40,467 nucleotides of DNA from a virus (IMGVR_UViG_3300025909_000012:1-40467), one strand, 5' to 3'; positions 1-5,918 are shown, counted from the stretch's first letter. Notes: a model not told the origin generated them from the letters alone. Translations and numbers: made by a program.

Positions 1-31
1 GCCGCCGCTCGCGGCAACGCGGGCCTTTCGG

Positions 32-108
32 GGCGGAGTAGCTCAGCTGGTTAGAGCACGGGAATCATAATCCTGGGGTCGGGGGTTCAAGTCCCTCCTC
101 CGCTACCA
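32..108 (+). tRNA. tRNA-Met (CAT anticodon), elongator type
   Basis: The sequence folds as a full 77-nt cloverleaf. The acceptor stem is GGCGGAG (32-38) with CTCCGCT (98-104; one G-T pair), the D stem is GCTC/GAGC, the anticodon loop ATCATAA gives CAT, and the T loop is TTCAAGT. The discriminator A is followed by an encoded CCA (106-108). The first acceptor pair is G-U rather than the unpaired C-A of initiator tRNA, so this is an elongator Met tRNA; a lysidine-modified Ile tRNA cannot be fully excluded from anticodon alone. The 3' half is antisense to the end of the recombinase gene, which marks it as the prophage insertion site. Confidence 0.95.
65..108. other. Probable left attachment region (attL) inside tRNA-Met
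   Basis: The recombinase gene runs into the tRNA gene from the right and stops at the anticodon (TGA complement at 65-67), so its last 14 or so codons are the reverse complement of the tRNA 3' half. That is the usual appearance of an element integrated at a tRNA 3' end. The exact core cannot be set because the right junction is outside the window. Confidence 0.6.
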
Positions 109-1738
109 CCTCAAGCACTTGGCTTGATCCTTTGGTGGCTCTGACCCCGGTTGACCGGGGTGCGGCGGCGGGTTGTTGGCCCGTCGCGACCGACAGCACG
201 GCGGCCAGGCTTCCCAGCACTTCGACCCTTGCGCCGTTGAGTGCGGCGGGGTCGTCGGTGATCGTCACCGAATCGATCAGCGCGCGGATCGCCGGCAGGA
301 AGCGCGCGGCCTTGTCGCCGCGGGTGATGGCGTCGCCGATCAGGCCGATGCGGCGGCGATATTGCTCGACGATCTGCGGGTGCAGGATGATCGGCGGCAG
401 CGCCTGGTGCTCGGCGAGCTGGGCCTCGGCGATGGCCAGCGCCTCGCGCCGGCCGGCGATCGCGTCCCGGACCTCCGTCATGTCCATCCCGCCCGCGAGC
501 GCGGCGACGAGGTTGGCGATTTCCCCTTTCAACTGGTCGACGCGCGCTTCCGCCTTGCGCAGGCCCTGCGCCATCGCCTTGCGCTGCTCGGCGCGGGCTT
601 CGTGGTATCGTTTCACCACTTTGGCGACGACGTCGGGGTGGAGCAACTGCTCGCGCAAGCCGGTCAGCACGCGCGACTCGAGGTCGACGGTGGCGATGCG
701 GCGCGGGTTGGCGCAGATGCCGGCCGAGCGGTGGCCGCGGCATCCCCATTTGCCGCGATCGATGACGATATAGGCGTGGCCGCACGTCCCGCACCGCACC
801 AGCCCCGACAGCATATGCTTGGGGCGGACCAGTTGGCGGAACGGGATATGCGCGCGCGCCTCGCGCCGGCGCTGGATTTCCTGCCATGTCTCCTCGTCGA
901 CGATGCGCAGGTGCTCGGCCGCTTCCTCGACCCTTTCCTCGGCCTTGTTCGGGCGGCTGAGCCGGCGGCGGGTCTCGGGGTCCTTCACCATCCGGACCCG
1001 GTTGTAATGGATGCGCCCGGCATAGGCCGGGTTGTGCAGGATGCCGTTGGCGCGACCGCGCGACCCGTTGAGCGTCGACGACGTCCATAATCCCCCGCGC
1101 GGACCGCGCACGCCCTCGCGGTTGAGGCGATGGGCGATCGCCTTGGTGCTGTCGCCGGCCAGCGCCTCGGCGAAGATGCGGCGGATGATCGCGGCCTCTT
1201 CCTCGACGATCACGCGATGGCCGCGCTCGACGCTGCCGTCGTCGTGCAGCACCGGCGCCGGCCGATAGCCGTAGCACAGCCCGCCCGGCACGCGCCCGCG
1301 CGACACCGCGCCGCGCTGGCCGCGCCGGATCTTGCTGGCCAGTTCCTTGACGAACAGCGCGTTCATCGTGCCGAGCATGCCGACGTGGAGCTCGGTCACC
1401 TCGCTTTCGCTGATCGTGCACAGCCGGACGTCGGCGAATTGCAGGCGCTGAAAGATATGCGCGGTGTCGGCCTGGTTGCGCGACACGCGATCGAGCGCCT
1501 CGGCCAGCACGACGTCGAACGCGCGGGCATCGGCGGCGGCGAGCAGGGCGTTGAGCCCGGGGCGGTTGTTAGTGGTGCCGGATATGGCGAGGTCGGAATA
1601 GACCTCTACGACCTGCCAGCCCTGGCGCTCGGCATGGTCACGGCAGACGCGAAGCTGATCCTCGGCCGATCGCGCATTCTGCAGGTCGGTGGAGAAGCGG
1701 GCGTAGATCGCGACGCGCGGGGCGGGACTGGGCGACAT
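65..1738 (-). CDS. int: Large serine recombinase (phage integrase)
   Basis: A site-specific recombinase that would integrate and excise the prophage through a serine-DNA intermediate. Counted from the upstream ATG at 1753, the N-terminal resolvase domain has the YARFS motif with nucleophile Ser21 and an arginine-rich catalytic core to about residue 150. A recombinase domain follows (about 180-300), then a zinc ribbon with Cys321, Cys324, Cys338 and Cys347, and a coiled coil around 390-450. I chose the ATG at 1738 because GGAG lies 9 bases before it; the ATG at 1753 (562 aa) has no such site. The C-terminal tail EEGLEPPTPGL is translated from the antisense of tRNA-Met. It is the last gene of the minus-strand early operon. 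Serine integrases usually target protein-coding genes, so the tRNA location is unusual. Confidence 0.93.
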   Translation of the reverse strand: MSPSPAPRVAIYARFSTDLQNARSAEDQLRVCRDHAERQGWQVVEVYSDLAISGTTNNRPGLNALLAAADARAFDVVLAEALDRVSRNQADTAHIFQRLQFADVRLCTISESEVTELHVGMLGTMNALFVKELASKIRRGQRGAVSRGRVPGGLCYGYRPAPVLHDDGSVERGHRVIVEEEAAIIRRIFAEALAGDSTKAIAHRLNREGVRGPRGGLWTSSTLNGSRGRANGILHNPAYAGRIHYNRVRMVKDPETRRRLSRPNKAEERVEEAAEHLRIVDEETWQEIQRRREARAHIPFRQLVRPKHMLSGLVRCGTCGHAYIVIDRGKWGCRGHRSAGICANPRRIATVDLESRVLTGLREQLLHPDVVAKVVKRYHEARAEQRKAMAQGLRKAEARVDQLKGEIANLVAALAGGMDMTEVRDAIAGRREALAIAEAQLAEHQALPPIILHPQIVEQYRRRIGLIGDAITRGDKAARFLPAIRALIDSVTITDDPAALNGARVEVLGSLAAVLSVATGQQPAAAPRSTGVRATKGSSQVLEVVAEEGLEPPTPGL

Positions 1739-1865
1739 GCGGGACGGCTCCATGGCGTTGCGACTCGGCCGCGTGATCCTCGGCGGCCATGTCCTCGGCT
1801 ATGGCTAGCGCCAGATCGAGGATCAGGTCACCCGATAACGACGGAGGCGCGAAAGCGAAGGTCAC
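1638..1865 (-). CDS. Small protein of unknown function upstream of recombinase
   Basis: A 75-residue frame starting at a GTG that overlaps the stop of the preceding gene in a GTGA junction, as elsewhere in this operon. The first 40 residues look like real protein, with a hydrophobic-acidic helix (LILDLALAIAEDMAAEDHAAE). The last third reads out of frame through the start of the recombinase gene and is arginine-rich, like a frame shadow. The overlap with the recombinase start is about 100 bases, which is long. Its position directly before the recombinase would suit a regulator or directionality factor, but no family is recognisable and that role is only a guess. The real product could be shorter or absent. 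Confidence 0.45.
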   Translation of the reverse strand: MTFAFAPPSLSGDLILDLALAIAEDMAAEDHAAESQRHGAVPHVAQSRPARRDLRPLLHRPAECAIGRGSASRLP

Positions 1866-2344
1866 GCCGCGGCGCCGAACAGGGGCCCGGCGGGTTGGCT
1901 GCGTTGGCGGCTGGGCTGGGGAAGTGCTGGCGTCGATGGGACGGCGCGATCGGCGGCGATGCGCGCGCGGATCGCTAGGGTGGTGGTGTGGCAAAAGACG
2001 ATTTGCGGCGTGTCGATCGTCGGCGAGACTGGATCGAAATGCCAGGCGATCGCGGCGAGCGCCCGGGCGGTTTCCTGCGCCTGCAGGTCGCCCGACCGGG
2101 CCAGGGTGCGCTCGGTGGCGCGGCGGGTGGTGTCGGCCAGGTCGGCGCGCAAGGCGGCCCAGGGGACCGCGACAGCGGCGATCGTGCGGTGATTGCGGGC
2201 GGCATCGAGGATCGCCGCGATGCTCGCCATCGACATGACGCGCGGTTCCCCAGGCGGCAGCGCGGCGATGCGGTCGGCGTGGAGCCGGGTTGCGACGCTC
2301 GCGAGCGTGGCGAGGTCGCTGGCGAGGTCGGGGCGGTCTGTCAC
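1862..2344 (-). CDS. Hypothetical early phage protein
   Basis: A soluble, alanine-rich, mostly helical 160-residue protein of unknown function. The GTG at 2344 overlaps the TGA of the upstream gene (GTGA), the coupling pattern used by its neighbours, so I prefer it. In-frame starts at 2359, 2371 and 2380 would add 5 to 12 residues. No catalytic or metal-binding motif is visible. The C-terminal 30 residues are rich in Pro, Gln and Ser and probably disordered. It ends in a GTGA overlap with the next small frame toward the recombinase. Confidence 0.7.
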   Translation of the reverse strand: MTDRPDLASDLATLASVATRLHADRIAALPPGEPRVMSMASIAAILDAARNHRTIAAVAVPWAALRADLADTTRRATERTLARSGDLQAQETARALAAIAWHFDPVSPTIDTPQIVFCHTTTLAIRARIAADRAVPSTPALPQPSRQRSQPAGPLFGAAA

Positions 2345-2541
2345 GAGATTCGCCGCCATCCGAACCGCCATCCACGGCACCGTGCCAGCACCCGGACGCT
2401 GTGGCCAGCGCGTTCGCTATATAGCGGGCGGTTCCACGGCGCTTTGATAAACCAGAAGCGCTTGCCGATCCTGACCTGCCAGATGCCGAGACCCATCGAC
2501 CCGACAAAGCGAAGGTTTCGCGGGGCGTCAGGCCAGGACAT
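2341..2541 (-). CDS. Small basic phage protein
   Basis: A 66-residue basic protein of unknown function. The ATG at 2541 follows a good ribosome site (GGGAGG about 9 bases upstream); an in-frame ATG at 2583 would overlap the previous gene by 56 bases and has no such site. The middle contains FWFIKAPWNRPLYSER, an aromatic motif of a type seen in small phage proteins, followed by an arginine-rich tail (RCRGWRFGWRRIS). The start overlaps the end of the upstream zinc-finger-like gene by 14 bases and the stop overlaps the next start. No enzymatic motif is present. Confidence 0.75.
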   Translation of the reverse strand: MSWPDAPRNLRFVGSMGLGIWQVRIGKRFWFIKAPWNRPLYSERAGHSVRVLARCRGWRFGWRRIS

Positions 2542-2872
2542 CGCCACTATCCTCCCGGCAACAGGCTGAGCGATCACGCACATACTCCCCGCAACGCGGG
2601 CAGCGGCCTTCTTCGGGGTATGGCTCTAGCGTGTCCGTAAGGCGTGCGAGGGAATACTCAGCCTCGATGTCGGCCGGCGCGTCGATGACGACTTCCGTGG
2701 TCATCGACATCTGCGCGATCGCGACGATAAGGTCCGAGGGCACAAGGCACAGCTTGCCCTGTTTTATCCGGCTAGCGAGGCCGTGGAGATATTCCGCGCG
2801 CGGCGCGGCACGTTGGCCTATCGACCGCAGGCACGCGGCAATGGCATCGCGGGCTTCCTGTTCGCTCGCCAT
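2528..2872 (-). CDS. Small phage protein with C-terminal Cys motif
   Basis: A 114-residue protein of unknown function. It starts at an ATG overlapping the stop of the upstream gene (ATGA). The N-terminal half is helical and the C-terminal half carries RCPRCGEYVRDRSACC, a CxxC plus C-C arrangement that could bind one zinc. Such small zinc proteins in phage early operons may bind nucleic acid or host proteins, but nothing here proves it. It lies mid-operon, with short overlaps at both ends. Confidence 0.75.
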   Translation of the reverse strand: MASEQEARDAIAACLRSIGQRAAPRAEYLHGLASRIKQGKLCLVPSDLIVAIAQMSMTTEVVIDAPADIEAEYSLARLTDTLEPYPEEGRCPRCGEYVRDRSACCREDSGDVLA

Positions 2873-3075
2873 CACAGCCACCCCGCGAGCAGGGCGCGCA
2901 GGCCCTGGCCGACGAACATCAGCGTCATCGCCACGACGACGCCCTGCGTCACCCGGTCGACGACCTGCTCGGCGCGCGATGGCGGCTCGGGCTGGCGCAG
3001 GCGGCAAGGCCGGATCGGCTGGAGCGCCGGCGCATCGGCTGGCCGCTCGCGCGGCGGGAGGTCGAGCGCGGTCAC
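2872..3075 (-). CDS. Small protein with C-terminal membrane segment
   Basis: A 67-residue protein. The GTG at 3075 forms a GTGA overlap with the gene upstream. Residues 1-45 are proline- and charge-rich and likely cytoplasmic. Residues about 45-67 (GVVVAMTLMFVGQGLRALL) form one probable transmembrane helix at the very C-terminus, a tail-anchored layout. No family is recognisable. It is one of three consecutive very short genes in this operon and is probably translated only through coupling. Confidence 0.6.
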   Translation of the reverse strand: MTALDLPPRERPADAPALQPIRPCRLRQPEPPSRAEQVVDRVTQGVVVAMTLMFVGQGLRALLAGWL

Positions 3076-3209
3076 TTGTACCGCCCCAGCCACAGCCAGA
3101 TCACGAAGCGGCCCCAGCGCAGCGACGCATAACCGCCACGCGCGAGGCGCTCGCCATTCTCGACCATCTCGCGCTGGCCGCGCTCGATGCGGGGAAGGAA
3201 GGTCGTCAC
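3072..3209 (-). CDS. Very small basic protein
   Basis: A 45-residue frame starting with GTG in a GTGA overlap with the stop of the preceding gene and ending in the same kind of overlap. The sequence is amphipathic and basic, with a C-terminal aromatic stretch (FVIWLWLGRYK) that could associate with membrane. The longer upstream extension of this frame is arginine-serine noise, which supports the internal GTG. Function unknown. Confidence 0.55.
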   Translation of the reverse strand: MTTFLPRIERGQREMVENGERLARGGYASLRWGRFVIWLWLGRYK

Positions 3210-3334
3210 AGCGCTTTGCCCCAGATGAATGCGAAGACGCGCCCAAGAATGGTGATCGTCAACATTCTGCCGGCTGCGAGATCGCGCCAATCGTCGTCCT
3301 CGACGCCGCAGCGATATAAATGAACGCTGATCAT
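3206..3334 (-). CDS. Very small hydrophobic protein
   Basis: A 42-residue frame whose ATG overlaps the TGA of the upstream gene (ATGA). It contains an acidic patch (VEDDDWRDL) followed by a hydrophobic stretch (MLTITILGRVFAFIWG) near the C-terminus that may insert in membrane. Its position in the overlap chain is the main evidence that it is translated. Function unknown. Confidence 0.55.
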   Translation of the reverse strand: MISVHLYRCGVEDDDWRDLAAGRMLTITILGRVFAFIWGKAL

Positions 3335-3768
3335 CACGCGGCCACCTGCAACGGCAGCAACTGCAGGCTGACGCAGCGCTGGGCCCGGCCGTCGACCTTG
3401 CGGACGATCGCGCCATGGCCGTTGAGGTTGAGGAAGTGGCCGAACGCCATGCGCGACGGGGTCTGGAATTCCTCGACGCCGCGGGCGCGGGCGAAGGTCA
3501 CGAAGTCGCGATAGAGATCCTCGGTCGGCGTCGGGCACGCGTCGCCCTCAAGTGCGGTCGCCCGCTCGGCATACCACCGGTCCATCGGCTGGTCGGGCAG
3601 GCTGGCGTCGCTCAGCTGGGCGAGCTCGACCGTGCGGGTCAGCAGCGGGCGGCCGATGCCCTGGACCAGCCGGCGGCCATCGGGCTCGACGCGGATGATG
3701 CGCACGCGGCGCTCGCCGAGCAACGCCTCGCTGCCGGGATAGGGAAAGTCTGCTGGTGCCTTGAGCAT
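3334..3768 (-). CDS. First gene of left early operon, D5-C-terminal-like domain
   Basis: A 144-residue protein translated from an ATG with a strong ribosome site (AAGGAGG about 6 bases upstream). The N-terminal half is beta-rich (VRIIRVEPDGRRLVQ). Residues about 85-125 (EDLYRDFVTFARARG ... MAFGHFLN) resemble the winged-helix segment found at the C-terminus of D5/P4 phage primase-helicases; the helicase in this window has a comparable stretch near its own end. It may therefore be a free-standing DNA-binding module in replication or regulation, which is inference. It is the first gene read from the left early promoter and would be under repressor control. Confidence 0.8.
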   Translation of the reverse strand: MLKAPADFPYPGSEALLGERRVRIIRVEPDGRRLVQGIGRPLLTRTVELAQLSDASLPDQPMDRWYAERATALEGDACPTPTEDLYRDFVTFARARGVEEFQTPSRMAFGHFLNLNGHGAIVRKVDGRAQRCVSLQLLPLQVAA

Positions 3769-3795
3769 GATGCCCTCCTTGATTGGAGGGTGCTA

Positions 3796-3812
3796 GTTCG
3801 CACATTACGAAC
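3796..3812. promoter_or_regulatory. Phage operator OL1
   Basis: The 17-bp partial palindrome GTTCGCACATTACGAAC, with arms GTTCG and CGAAC around a 7-bp centre. It covers the -10 box of the left early promoter. The same site recurs inverted at 3830-3846 and, with the same arm spacing, at 4992-5008 and 5061-5077. The repressor or Cro-like protein is the likely ligand. Confidence 0.75.
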
Positions 3813-3829
3813 ATTGGCGCAATCGGAAA
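3802..3829 (-). promoter_or_regulatory. Left early promoter PL
   Basis: On the minus strand, TTTCCG (3829-3824) lies 16 bases before TAATGT (3807-3802), followed by a leader of about 26 bases with AAGGAGG and the ATG at 3768. The same TTTCCG-N16-xAATGT layout occurs before the Cro-like gene. The match to sigma-70 consensus is modest, so the shared layout and operator overlap carry the call. Confidence 0.5.
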
Positions 3830-3846
3830 GTTTGTAATGTGCGAAC
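3830..3846. promoter_or_regulatory. Phage operator OL2
   Basis: GTTTGTAATGTGCGAAC, the reverse complement of OL1 with one mismatch, 17 bases to its right. It sits directly upstream of the PL -35 box, so two bound dimers would bracket the promoter. Confidence 0.72.
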
Positions 3847-3931
3847 CGTGTATGGGCTGCCGGTTCGGCATTGCCCGACTCGCGGGTAAGGCTAGAGCGG
3901 TCGGTGATGTGTAGGAAAGCGAATATTTTGG

Positions 3932-4699
3932 TTAGGGCGCGCCGCGTTCCACGGCATCGGGCGCGCTATAGGCGATGTTGATATCGCAGTGCGGATCCCC
4001 CGCGACGATGAAGCTGCCGAATATCCATGCATATGGCGTCGTGCGGCGCGCGCCTTCCGTTTTGCCCGAAAAGGCGAAAGACGAGACGTAATCCTGCGAT
4101 CCGGGCGGGCCGCCAATGTTCGTCATATGCCCTGCCGGGGTGCGAACCGCTACGATCCGCACCGTGTGCGCTTTGTCGCGCGGCGATGCGCGATTGGTGA
4201 GGCCGCCAACCTGATCGCTCAGCCAGTCATAGCTGCGCCCCAGCAGATCGAGGCATTGCGCACGCGTGATGGCGCCCGACTTGCGATAATCGAGTTGCAC
4301 GTCGGTGAGCACGCCATGCTTGTTGAAGGCGAGCGCGACCCGGAACGGAATGCCGTCGATCATCGCTAACTCGCCGCCATCGTCGGCTCCGCGCAAAGTG
4401 CAGCCAGCGATCGCCATGCGGTCCTGGCATTGTCCCAGCGTGTAGGGGTCCCAGCGCATTCCCGCGTCGGCGGCCTTGGTATCCGTATAGAACATGCCGA
4501 GTCGGTAATCGCGCCAGCCGAGCGGCTCGGCGGACTTCCCGGCTGTCGGTGATTCGGCCGGCGCGGGTTGGGTCGCGCGGTCATGGCACGCACCGAGGCC
4601 CAGCAACGGCAGGGCGAGCGCGAATCGCCACAACGCTCGCGCGGGCGGTCGTCTAGCCAGCCTTGCGGTCCTGGTCGAGATCGGCTGGCGGCGCCTCAT
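3932..4699 (-). CDS. Prophage lipoprotein co-transcribed with repressor
   Basis: A 255-residue predicted lipoprotein. An arginine-rich N-region is followed by a hydrophobic core (FALALPLLGLG) and a lipobox LGAC with Cys38, so the mature protein should be lipid-anchored in the envelope. The mature part has four cysteines in its first two thirds and mixed alpha/beta character; I recognise no enzyme motif. The ATG at 4699 overlaps the end of the repressor gene by 47 bases; a TTG nearer the hydrophobic core is possible. It follows the repressor on the same strand without an evident terminator, so it should be expressed in the lysogen. That makes it a candidate for lysogenic conversion or superinfection exclusion (inference). 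No clear terminator follows it. Confidence 0.8.
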   Translation of the reverse strand: MRRRQPISTRTARLARRPPARALWRFALALPLLGLGACHDRATQPAPAESPTAGKSAEPLGWRDYRLGMFYTDTKAADAGMRWDPYTLGQCQDRMAIAGCTLRGADDGGELAMIDGIPFRVALAFNKHGVLTDVQLDYRKSGAITRAQCLDLLGRSYDWLSDQVGGLTNRASPRDKAHTVRIVAVRTPAGHMTNIGGPPGSQDYVSSFAFSGKTEGARRTTPYAWIFGSFIVAGDPHCDINIAYSAPDAVERGAP

Positions 4700-4991
4700 A
4701 AGGCAGGCGGTTGTCGGAGGCGATGCGCAGCGCGTCGGCGCGCATGCGGCGATAGGACTGGGCCTGGTCGGGCGGCATCAGCAATTCGAACGGCGCGATC
4801 TTCAGCGCGGCGGCGGCCTCTGCCAGGATCTCGGAATTGAAATCCTGCTGACCGTTATAGAGCTGGCTCATCTTCGCCTTCGACCAGCCGGTCAGCTCCA
4901 TCATGTCGGTTTGGCGATGGATGTGCTGGGTCGCCATCCATTCGCGCAAGTACCAGAGAAGCGGGTGTTTCGGGATGCCGCGGCGTGCCAT
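4653..4991 (-). CDS. Small HTH repressor (CI-like)
   Basis: A 112-residue DNA-binding protein, the likely lysogeny repressor. A helix-turn-helix of the Cro/CI class occupies about residues 27-66 (MMELTGWSKAKMSQLYNGQQ), followed by a helical tail. There is no LexA/S24 self-cleavage domain, so RecA-triggered autoproteolysis is not available to it. The ATG at 4991 is preceded directly by an operator and by a TACAAT -10 box only six bases away, and there is no ribosome site, which points to a leaderless message. It is divergent from the Cro-like gene and followed by the lipoprotein gene. Confidence 0.85.
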   Translation of the reverse strand: MARRGIPKHPLLWYLREWMATQHIHRQTDMMELTGWSKAKMSQLYNGQQDFNSEILAEAAAALKIAPFELLMPPDQAQSYRRMRADALRIASDNRLPYEAPPADLDQDRKAG

Positions 4992-5008
4992 GTTCGTATT
5001 GTACGAAC
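4992..5008. promoter_or_regulatory. Phage operator at repressor start
   Basis: GTTCGTATTGTACGAAC, arms GTTCG/CGAAC with a 7-bp centre. It touches the first base of the repressor ATG and contains the repressor -10 box, so occupancy would shut off repressor synthesis. Confidence 0.78.
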
Positions 5009-5026
5009 CTCGGTGCGCATTGTCGG
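4998..5026 (-). promoter_or_regulatory. Repressor maintenance promoter (leaderless)
   Basis: On the minus strand, CCGACA (5026-5021; 4/6 to TTGACA) and TACAAT (5003-4998; 5/6 to TATAAT) are 17 bases apart. Six bases separate TACAAT from the ATG at 4991, so transcription should begin at or next to the start codon. Confidence 0.65.
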
Positions 5027-5043
5027 CGCGCAGATCGCGAACT

Positions 5044-5071
5044 TTTCCGCTTGCCGGAAAGTTTGGAATGT
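5044..5071 (+). promoter_or_regulatory. Right early promoter PR
   Basis: TTTCCG (5044-5049), 16 bases, then GAATGT (5066-5071), the same arrangement as PL. The putative -10 lies inside the operator at 5061-5077 and about 14 bases before the ATG of the Cro-like gene. The hexamers are weak against consensus. Confidence 0.45.
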
Positions 5072-5077
5072 GCGAAC
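5061..5077. promoter_or_regulatory. Phage operator OR
   Basis: GTTTGGAATGTGCGAAC, nearly identical to OL2. The identity extends 6 bases leftward through CGGAAA, giving a 23-bp block shared with 3824-3846 apart from one base. It overlaps the presumed PR -10 region. Confidence 0.72.
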
Positions 5078-5085
5078 TGTTCGCC

Positions 5086-5418
5086 ATGACCAAACAGTTC
5101 GGCATCGCGGACCTCCGCGCGGAAATGGGCAAGACGCTGGAAGAATTCGGCGTCATCCTGGGCATTTCAAGCAAGGGGCACATGAGCACGATCGAGCGCG
5201 GCGAACGTCCGTGCTCGCTCGGCGTCGCGCTCAAGATCGAGGAACTCGCCGGTGGGCGAATCGACGCGGCGAGCCTGTGTGACGACGTGCGGGCAGCGCG
5301 GGCGGTGGTTCAACATGACGCCGTTCCTAGCGGGGCGCGCGCGACCGAGTCTCCCGATAGTGGCGGCGATCGTATCGGCATCGCAACGGCCGGTGAACCG
5401 ATGGAGGATGCGGCGTGA
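5086..5418 (+). CDS. Cro-like HTH regulator
   Basis: A 110-residue DNA-binding protein, first gene of the rightward early operon. Residues about 8-60 (LRAEMGKTLEEFGVILG ... MSTIERGERPCSLGVALKIE) form an HTH_3-type helix-turn-helix, and the C-terminal 40 residues look disordered. The ATG at 5086 is chosen; one at 5069 would add six residues but lies within the operator. No ribosome site precedes it and the predicted leader is very short. Opposite orientation to the repressor and shared operators suggest a Cro-like role in the lytic switch. The stop overlaps the next gene (GTGA). Confidence 0.8.
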   Translation: MTKQFGIADLRAEMGKTLEEFGVILGISSKGHMSTIERGERPCSLGVALKIEELAGGRIDAASLCDDVRAARAVVQHDAVPSGARATESPDSGGDRIGIATAGEPMEDAA

Positions 5419-5918
5419 GCACCGAACGCGGCGTCCTGCTGACGCACAAGCAGATCGACCTCAAGAACGCGACCGATGCGGCGTTCGACGCGGCGGGCGG
5501 GCAGGATAGGTTCGCCAAGGCGACCGGGCGGTCGCAATCGAGCATGTCCGACGCGGCCTCGCTCGACACGCCGACCTTTCTGCGGCTCGACGTGATCGGC
5601 GACCTCGAGGATTACGGGCGCGGGCGGCTGGGCCATCCGCACATCACGCGCGAACTGGCGCGGCGGCAGGGGTTCGAGCTGGTGCCATCCGGCAGCAGCG
5701 GCGACGAAGCGAGCCTGCCGATGCTGCTCGGCCAATTGGGCAGCGAGGTCGGCGACGTGTTTCGCGTGCTGGCCGCCCGCGTCGGAGCCGCCGCGCCGAT
5801 GAGCGTGCGCGACCACGACGACGCCATGCGCGAGCTCAACGAACTGTCCGACGCCGTCGCTGCGTTGCGCCATGCGCATGCCGCCAACCGACCGGGCGGA
5901 GCGCAACCGCCCGGCTGA
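5415..5918 (+). CDS. Phage regulatory protein, CII/CP76-like
   Basis: A 167-residue protein started by GTG in a GTGA overlap with the Cro-like gene. The N-terminal 60 residues (KNATDAAFDAAGGQDRFAKA, then GRSQSSMSD) look like a non-canonical helix-turn-helix as in phage CII/CP76-type regulators. The segment LARRQGFELVP and a helical C-terminus (MSVRDHDDAMRELNEL) match the general build of that group. It would regulate transcription or the lysis-lysogeny choice early after infection. The family assignment is by resemblance only. Confidence 0.7.
   Translation: MSTERGVLLTHKQIDLKNATDAAFDAAGGQDRFAKATGRSQSSMSDAASLDTPTFLRLDVIGDLEDYGRGRLGHPHITRELARRQGFELVPSGSSGDEASLPMLLGQLGSEVGDVFRVLAARVGAAAPMSVRDHDDAMRELNELSDAVAALRHAHAANRPGGAQPPG

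Noticed and set aside
1638-2507. One continuous 289-codon minus-strand gene
   Set aside because: Most of it is arginine/proline-rich noise in the wrong phase; the better protein in this span is 1862-2344, and only the last part after the GTG at 1865 looks real.
3846-3931. Small gene or terminator between operator OL2 and the lipoprotein stop
   Set aside because: No credible frame with a start, and no hairpin with a T tract on either strand.
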